A program made the position numbers and the translations under genes. Shown in pieces: positions 60,671-64,000 of a stretch of 64,000 nucleotides of DNA. The stretch covers positions 124,001 through 188,000 of the forward strand of contig CAJTHL010000004.1 of the NCBI GenBank assembly GCA_910576205.1, given 5' to 3'. Numbering within the stretch: position 1 is the stretch's first letter; every line of letters begins with the position of its first letter. Under the pieces are notes generated by a model that saw nothing but the letters and a program-made list of their open reading frames with translations, did not search any database and was not told the DNA's origin. The DNA comes from Clostridia bacterium (GTDB lineage: Bacteria > Bacillota > Clostridia > Lachnospirales > Lachnospiraceae).

Positions 60671-60692
60671 ATTAATTTCGTTCGAAAGTAAT
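60671..60692. promoter_or_regulatory. palindromic operator candidate between divergent promoters
   Basis: A 22-bp imperfect palindrome with core TTTCG-TT-CGAAA and outer ATTA/TAAT arms; only one pair in each half mismatches. It abuts the -35 of the glycyl radical enzyme promoter and lies 20 bp upstream of the activase -35, a fitting place for one regulator to control both genes. Confidence 0.55.
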
Positions 60693-60711
60693 TTATTTTT
60701 CGTTTTCTATA

Positions 60712-60740
60712 TTTACAAACATTTTTTCCCATGTTAAAAT
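60712..60740 (+). promoter_or_regulatory. promoter of the activase gene
   Basis: TTTACA (60712-60717), 17 bp spacer, TAAAAT (60735-60740). The ATG is at 60841 with AAAAGGAG upstream. Confidence 0.65.
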
Positions 60741-60840
60741 GATTTTACGAAGAATAAACCTGCCTGGGACTTTCTGCACAGGCAGAAGCCTGCAATCCGC
60801 AAAGGCGGCTGCACAAATGAAGCAAAAGGAGTTTTGATTT

Positions 60841-61626
60841 ATGAGCGAAATGGTTTCGACTGAAAAAGGTCTGATTTTTAATATCCAGAAATTCAGCATC
60901 AACGACGGCCCTGGCATCCGTTCCACGGTATTTTTCGCAGGCTGCCCGCTAAGCTGCCGCTGGTGCTCCAATCCGGAGTCCCAGAACCGCAACAAAGAGG
61001 CTGTCCGAATCTGCAAGGATCCCAAGCTTATGGGAAAAGAATGGACGGTGGAGGAGGTTTTAAAGGAGGTGGAAAAGGACCGCTGCTTTTATGAGGAGTC
61101 CGGCGGAGGTATGACCCTCTCCGGCGGCGAGGTATTGCAGCAGCATACTTTTGCCGTGGCGCTTTTGACGGAAGCAAAGAAGCGCTCCCTCCACTGCGCC
61201 GCTGAGACTACCGGCTATGCCTCCCGGGAAATCTTTGCGGAATTTGTGCGGCATATTGACCTGCTGCTCTTTGATATGAAGCATTCTGACCGGGAAATAC
61301 ACCGGGAGAAAACCGGCGTCTACAACGACATTATTATCGAAAATATGCGCTACGCAGTGGAGCAGAAGGTGCCGGTAATCGCCCGGATTCCCGTAATCCC
61401 CAGATTTAACGCAAGCCTTGGGGCCGCCAGGGAGATGGCAGCGCTTCTAAAAGATATCGGCATCAAAGAGGTGCATCTGCTGCCCTTCCACCAATTTGGG
61501 GAAAAGAAATATGAACAGCTTGGCCTCTCCTATGAAATGCTGGGCGTAAAGCAGATGCACCCGGAAATGCTGGAAAAATACCAGAAAGTATTTCTGGATG
61601 AGGGAATGGACTGCACCTTCCGCTAA
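60841..61626 (+). CDS. glycyl radical enzyme activating enzyme (radical SAM)
   Basis: 261 residues. The cluster motif is C35-x3-C39-x2-C42 (GCPLSCRWC), preceded by the family signature DGPGIRSTVFFAGC, and LSGGEVLQQ near residue 93 is the GGE SAM site. It has no ferredoxin-like insert with extra CxxCxxC clusters, which most dehydratase activases carry, so it is PFL-activase-like in size while its neighbour is dehydratase-like. It should abstract H from G777 of the divergent enzyme. The gene faces away from its partner, unlike the usual same-strand pair. Confidence 0.9.
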   Translation: MSEMVSTEKGLIFNIQKFSINDGPGIRSTVFFAGCPLSCRWCSNPESQNRNKEAVRICKDPKLMGKEWTVEEVLKEVEKDRCFYEESGGGMTLSGGEVLQQHTFAVALLTEAKKRSLHCAAETTGYASREIFAEFVRHIDLLLFDMKHSDREIHREKTGVYNDIIIENMRYAVEQKVPVIARIPVIPRFNASLGAAREMAALLKDIGIKEVHLLPFHQFGEKKYEQLGLSYEMLGVKQMHPEMLEKYQKVFLDEGMDCTFR

Positions 61627-61630
61627 AATA

Positions 61631-61683
61631 CGAAAGCGCATGAAGCTTATGGCTCCATGTACATACTGGAGAAGCGGCTTTCG
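61631..61683. terminator. possible shared terminator between activase and sugar kinase
   Basis: CGAAAGC pairs with GCTTTCG over a long interior that itself contains CTCCA/TGGAG. On the minus strand TATTTTA follows. The U-tract is weak. Confidence 0.4.
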
Positions 61684-61684
61684 C

Positions 61685-62605
61685 TTACCACCCCATCCAC
61701 GCCCCCAGCTCCTCCCTGCTATATGGCGGCACAGAGCTTTTCTTTGAGGCAATAAAGGCCCCCATCCTGTTTCCCTCCCTGCATGCTTCCTCCACCCCTT
61801 TCCCAAGACAGAGGTCATGAAGGAAGCCTGCGCTGAAGGCGTCCCCTGCACCCACCGTGTCCATAACCTCCACCTCTACCCCAGGGGTAAAGCCCGCCGC
61901 CTCCGGCGTCATCCAGATCGCTCCCTTTTCCCCGCAGGTCACCAGGAGGATTTTCAGACGGTAATGCTCCAGCACAAGCCTCATGGCCTCTTCCAGCTTA
62001 TGCTCCTCCCTGTGGAGTGTAAGCTTTACGATTTCCACGATCTCCTGGTCGTTCATTTTCACAATATTGCTTACCCACAGGCTTTTGTCCAGGATTTCGG
62101 CGGTGTAAAAGGGAGGCCTCAAATTCACGTCACAGTAAATATTGCCGCATCTGATATGAGACAGTATTTTATGAAGAGTATCCCTGGATTTCCGGCTTCT
62201 CTGGTGCAGGGTTCCAAAATAAAAGGCGTCAAAGGACTCCTTCTCCAACCGGGTAAGCTGTTCTTCATTCAAGGCAACGTCATCCCAGGAAACATCCGGG
62301 GGAATCGTATATGCCGGCTCTCCCTTTTCATTAAATGTCACGGTAATCAGGCAGGTGGGAAGCTGCGATCTGGTAATATAGGTGGTATCCACCCCGCTCT
62401 CCGTCACAAAATCATATGTCTTTTCACCTAGCACATCATTCCCCAGGGCAGAAATCATCCCGCTCTCCATTCCCAGACGCCTGCAGTGAACTGCGGCGTT
62501 GAAGGATGCGCCGCCAATATTCTCCGGTTTTCCACTGCCTCCTCCCGGGATAATGTCGTCCCACACAATTTCCCCAAATAATAAAATCCGCTTATTTTCT
62601 TCCAT
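61685..62605 (-). CDS. PfkB family carbohydrate kinase
   Basis: 306 residues. The N-terminal FGEIVWDDI and GGASFNAAVHCRRLG (sugar-binding GG region) and the C-terminal DTVGAGDAFSAGFL (ATP/anion hole with catalytic Asp) define a ribokinase/fructokinase-type enzyme. It phosphorylates a sugar or sugar-like substrate at a primary hydroxyl. It has its own promoter; located between the activase and the UroD-like gene, it may act in the same catabolic route. Substrate unknown. Confidence 0.9.
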   Translation of the reverse strand: MEENKRILLFGEIVWDDIIPGGGSGKPENIGGASFNAAVHCRRLGMESGMISALGNDVLGEKTYDFVTESGVDTTYITRSQLPTCLITVTFNEKGEPAYTIPPDVSWDDVALNEEQLTRLEKESFDAFYFGTLHQRSRKSRDTLHKILSHIRCGNIYCDVNLRPPFYTAEILDKSLWVSNIVKMNDQEIVEIVKLTLHREEHKLEEAMRLVLEHYRLKILLVTCGEKGAIWMTPEAAGFTPGVEVEVMDTVGAGDAFSAGFLHDLCLGKGVEEACREGNRMGAFIASKKSSVPPYSREELGAWMGW

Positions 62606-62650
62606 ATTTATTTACACGCTCCATTGTGGTTGTATTTACAAATCATCTAA

Positions 62651-62679
62651 ATTATAAAGGACAGGGCTATAGTCAGCAA
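62651..62679 (-). promoter_or_regulatory. promoter of the PfkB kinase gene
   Basis: Minus strand: -35 TTGCTG (62679-62674), 17 bp spacer, -10 TATAAT (62656-62651). Confidence 0.7.
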
Positions 62680-62773
62680 GAATAATTTTGAGACCCTTGT
62701 ATAAGAAAATATCGGGGAATGCAGCCTAAAGCAAAACAGTACGCAGAAAGCTTATATTGCGAAAAGAAAGATA

Positions 62774-62802
62774 TTGTGCCAGACAGGAAAATCCATTATA
62801 AT
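62774..62802 (+). promoter_or_regulatory. promoter of the UroD-like gene
   Basis: TTGTGC (62774-62779), 17 bp spacer, TATAAT (62797-62802). The ATG at 62871 has GGAGG upstream. Divergent from the kinase promoter about 95 bp away. Confidence 0.7.
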
Positions 62803-62870
62803 GGAAGCAGTCAGAATGCTACCTGTTTCCATATCTTTCTTTGTAAAACCAAAATGGAGGAAACGTCCCT

Positions 62871-63989
62871 ATGCTTACATCAAAAGAAAGAGTTCTTCGC
62901 GCCATTAACCACCAGGAGACTGACCGGGTCCCTCTGGATCTGGGAGGCATGGCCTGTTCCCTGCTGGACGGCGTGTACATAAATTTAAAAAACCACCTGG
63001 GTTTTGTGGAGGATATCGCCCCCTTCCGCCAGGGAAGCAACAGCAGCTATTACGATGAACGGATTCTGGATTATTTTGACATCGATATCCGCCGCATTTT
63101 TGTACGGGAAAAAGAAGGATTTCCCATTTACTATCCAGACGGCACCTTTCTCAATGAATGGGGGATTCTCCAGAGACAGGGAAAATTCGGTGTGGAGTTT
63201 GTGAAGCATCCCCTGGAGAACGCTGAAATTGAAGATCTGGAAACCTATGCCTGGCCCCGGGCCACTGACCGGATAGATCTGACCGGCATGAAGGAGCGGG
63301 CAAAAAGGCTGCATGAGGAAAATAAATACGCCGTCTCTTTCCGCGCTCCCATGAACGGCATTTTTGAGATTGCCTGCTGGCTTAGGGGCATGCAGAATTT
63401 TATGGTGGATATGCTCAGCGACGAAGAATTTGCCCATGCGCTGACAGACAAGCTTCTGGAGATCCAGATGGACTGGTACGGGTATGTGCTGGATGAGATC
63501 GGGCCCTACGTGGATATCGTGGAGACCGGGGACGATTACGGCACCCAGAATTCTCTTATGGCCTCCCCGGAATGTCTGGACGAATTTATCCTGTCCAAAA
63601 GAAAACGCCTCAATGCCATGATTAAGGCGAAGGCCCCCCAGGCGAAGATTTTCCTCCACTGCTGCGGCTCCATTAAGCGAATTATTCCTGCCATTGCCGC
63701 CAGCGGCGTGGATATCTTAAATCCCCTGCAGACCACTGCGGCCGACATGGACCCCTTTGACTTAAAAGAAAAATACGGCAATCTCATCTGTTTTCATGGC
63801 GGCGTGGACACCCAGCACGCCCTCCGGGGCACTGTGCAGGATGTGGAAGCCGAGGTGAAAAAGATGCTGGACGCCATGAACCACCAGGGCGGCTACATCC
63901 TTTCAAGCTGCAACCATATCCAGAACGATATTCCAATCGAAAATATTATCGCTCTCTTTGAGACAGCCAAAGCTTACAGCCAGAAATAA
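62871..63989 (+). CDS. uroporphyrinogen decarboxylase/MtaA-like family protein
   Basis: 372 residues. It starts LTSKERVLRAINHQETDRVPLD, a UroD/MtaA family opening, and has FLHCCGSIKRIIPAIAASGVDILNPLQ near 262-290 and SSCNHIQNDIPIEN near the end. The H-x-C and late Cys are placed like the zinc ligands of the corrinoid:CoM methyltransferases MtaA/MtbA; the heme-pathway UroD lacks them. A corrinoid-dependent methyl transfer, or another pocket use of the fold, is more likely than porphyrin decarboxylation. No corrinoid protein is visible before the window ends 11 bp later. Confidence 0.85.
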   Translation: MLTSKERVLRAINHQETDRVPLDLGGMACSLLDGVYINLKNHLGFVEDIAPFRQGSNSSYYDERILDYFDIDIRRIFVREKEGFPIYYPDGTFLNEWGILQRQGKFGVEFVKHPLENAEIEDLETYAWPRATDRIDLTGMKERAKRLHEENKYAVSFRAPMNGIFEIACWLRGMQNFMVDMLSDEEFAHALTDKLLEIQMDWYGYVLDEIGPYVDIVETGDDYGTQNSLMASPECLDEFILSKRKRLNAMIKAKAPQAKIFLHCCGSIKRIIPAIAASGVDILNPLQTTAADMDPFDLKEKYGNLICFHGGVDTQHALRGTVQDVEAEVKKMLDAMNHQGGYILSSCNHIQNDIPIENIIALFETAKAYSQK

Positions 63990-64000
63990 ACCATTACCTG

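Noticed and set aside
61631..61683. Long inverted repeat as an attachment site or IS end
   Set aside because: There is no direct repeat or transposase; a weak terminator between convergent genes is the simpler reading.

Overview
This 64 kb window looks like a chromosomal segment of an anaerobic, spore-forming Firmicute of the class Clostridia, most likely a Lachnospiraceae gut bacterium. The evidence is the sporulation block (yabP, yabQ, a divIC-like gene, spoIIE, a cotS-like gene) in its clostridial order, glycyl-radical chemistry, AGGAGG ribosome-binding sites, sigma-A promoters with 17-18 bp spacers, and family-level protein resemblances. Species cannot be named from the sequence alone. 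Most genes lie on the minus strand. I see no prophage, insertion sequence or CRISPR array.

Layout. 1-7.4 kb: two membrane acyltransferases (one cut by the window edge), an Rpn-type nuclease, a teichoic-acid-type glycerophosphotransferase, a BlaI/M56 sensor pair with a readable promoter and operators, a tRNA-Leu and a decayed AEC transporter. 7.4-12 kb: M23 peptidase, shikimate kinase-like protein, flavin reductase and CBS-type pyrophosphatase. 12-19.2 kb: a probable five-gene operon (DivIVA-like protein, signal peptidase, three large multi-pass membrane proteins) followed by an unusual structured region. 19.2-20.8 kb: cytidylate kinase-like gene and six tRNA genes (Phe-Gly-Arg-His-Gln-Lys) with promoter and terminator.

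20.9-26.4 kb: an AIM24-family gene convergent with a XpaC-TelA-radical SAM-radical SAM operon. 26.5-34 kb: a GH13 amylase-TetR unit, then an RND/MMPL exporter and its repeat-rich extracytoplasmic partner. 34.3-47.7 kb: a housekeeping and sporulation block, in transcription order proS, cca, cotS-like, phosphohexomutase, mazG, HU, S4 protein, yabP, yabQ, divIC-like, spoIIE, tilS, hpt, ftsH. 47.8-58 kb: unknown and envelope proteins (degenerate papain-like domain, methyltransferase, TPM protein, zinc-ribbon membrane protein), a Gfo/Idh/MocA oxidoreductase and a chemoreceptor with a zinc-binding type sensor. 58.2-64 kb: a glycyl radical enzyme divergent from its activase, a PfkB sugar kinase and a UroD/MtaA-like protein.

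The most interesting signals are (i) the glycyl radical enzyme locus with a palindrome between divergent promoters and no obvious known substrate; (ii) a short spoIIE whose promoter has the 21-bp spacer and 0A-like boxes of Spo0A-activated genes; (iii) two sporulation genes whose ribosome-binding sites lie in the 3' arm of terminator-like hairpins; (iv) competing hairpins around an 18-codon ORF downstream of the membrane-protein operon; and (v) the XpaC/TelA/double radical SAM cluster.
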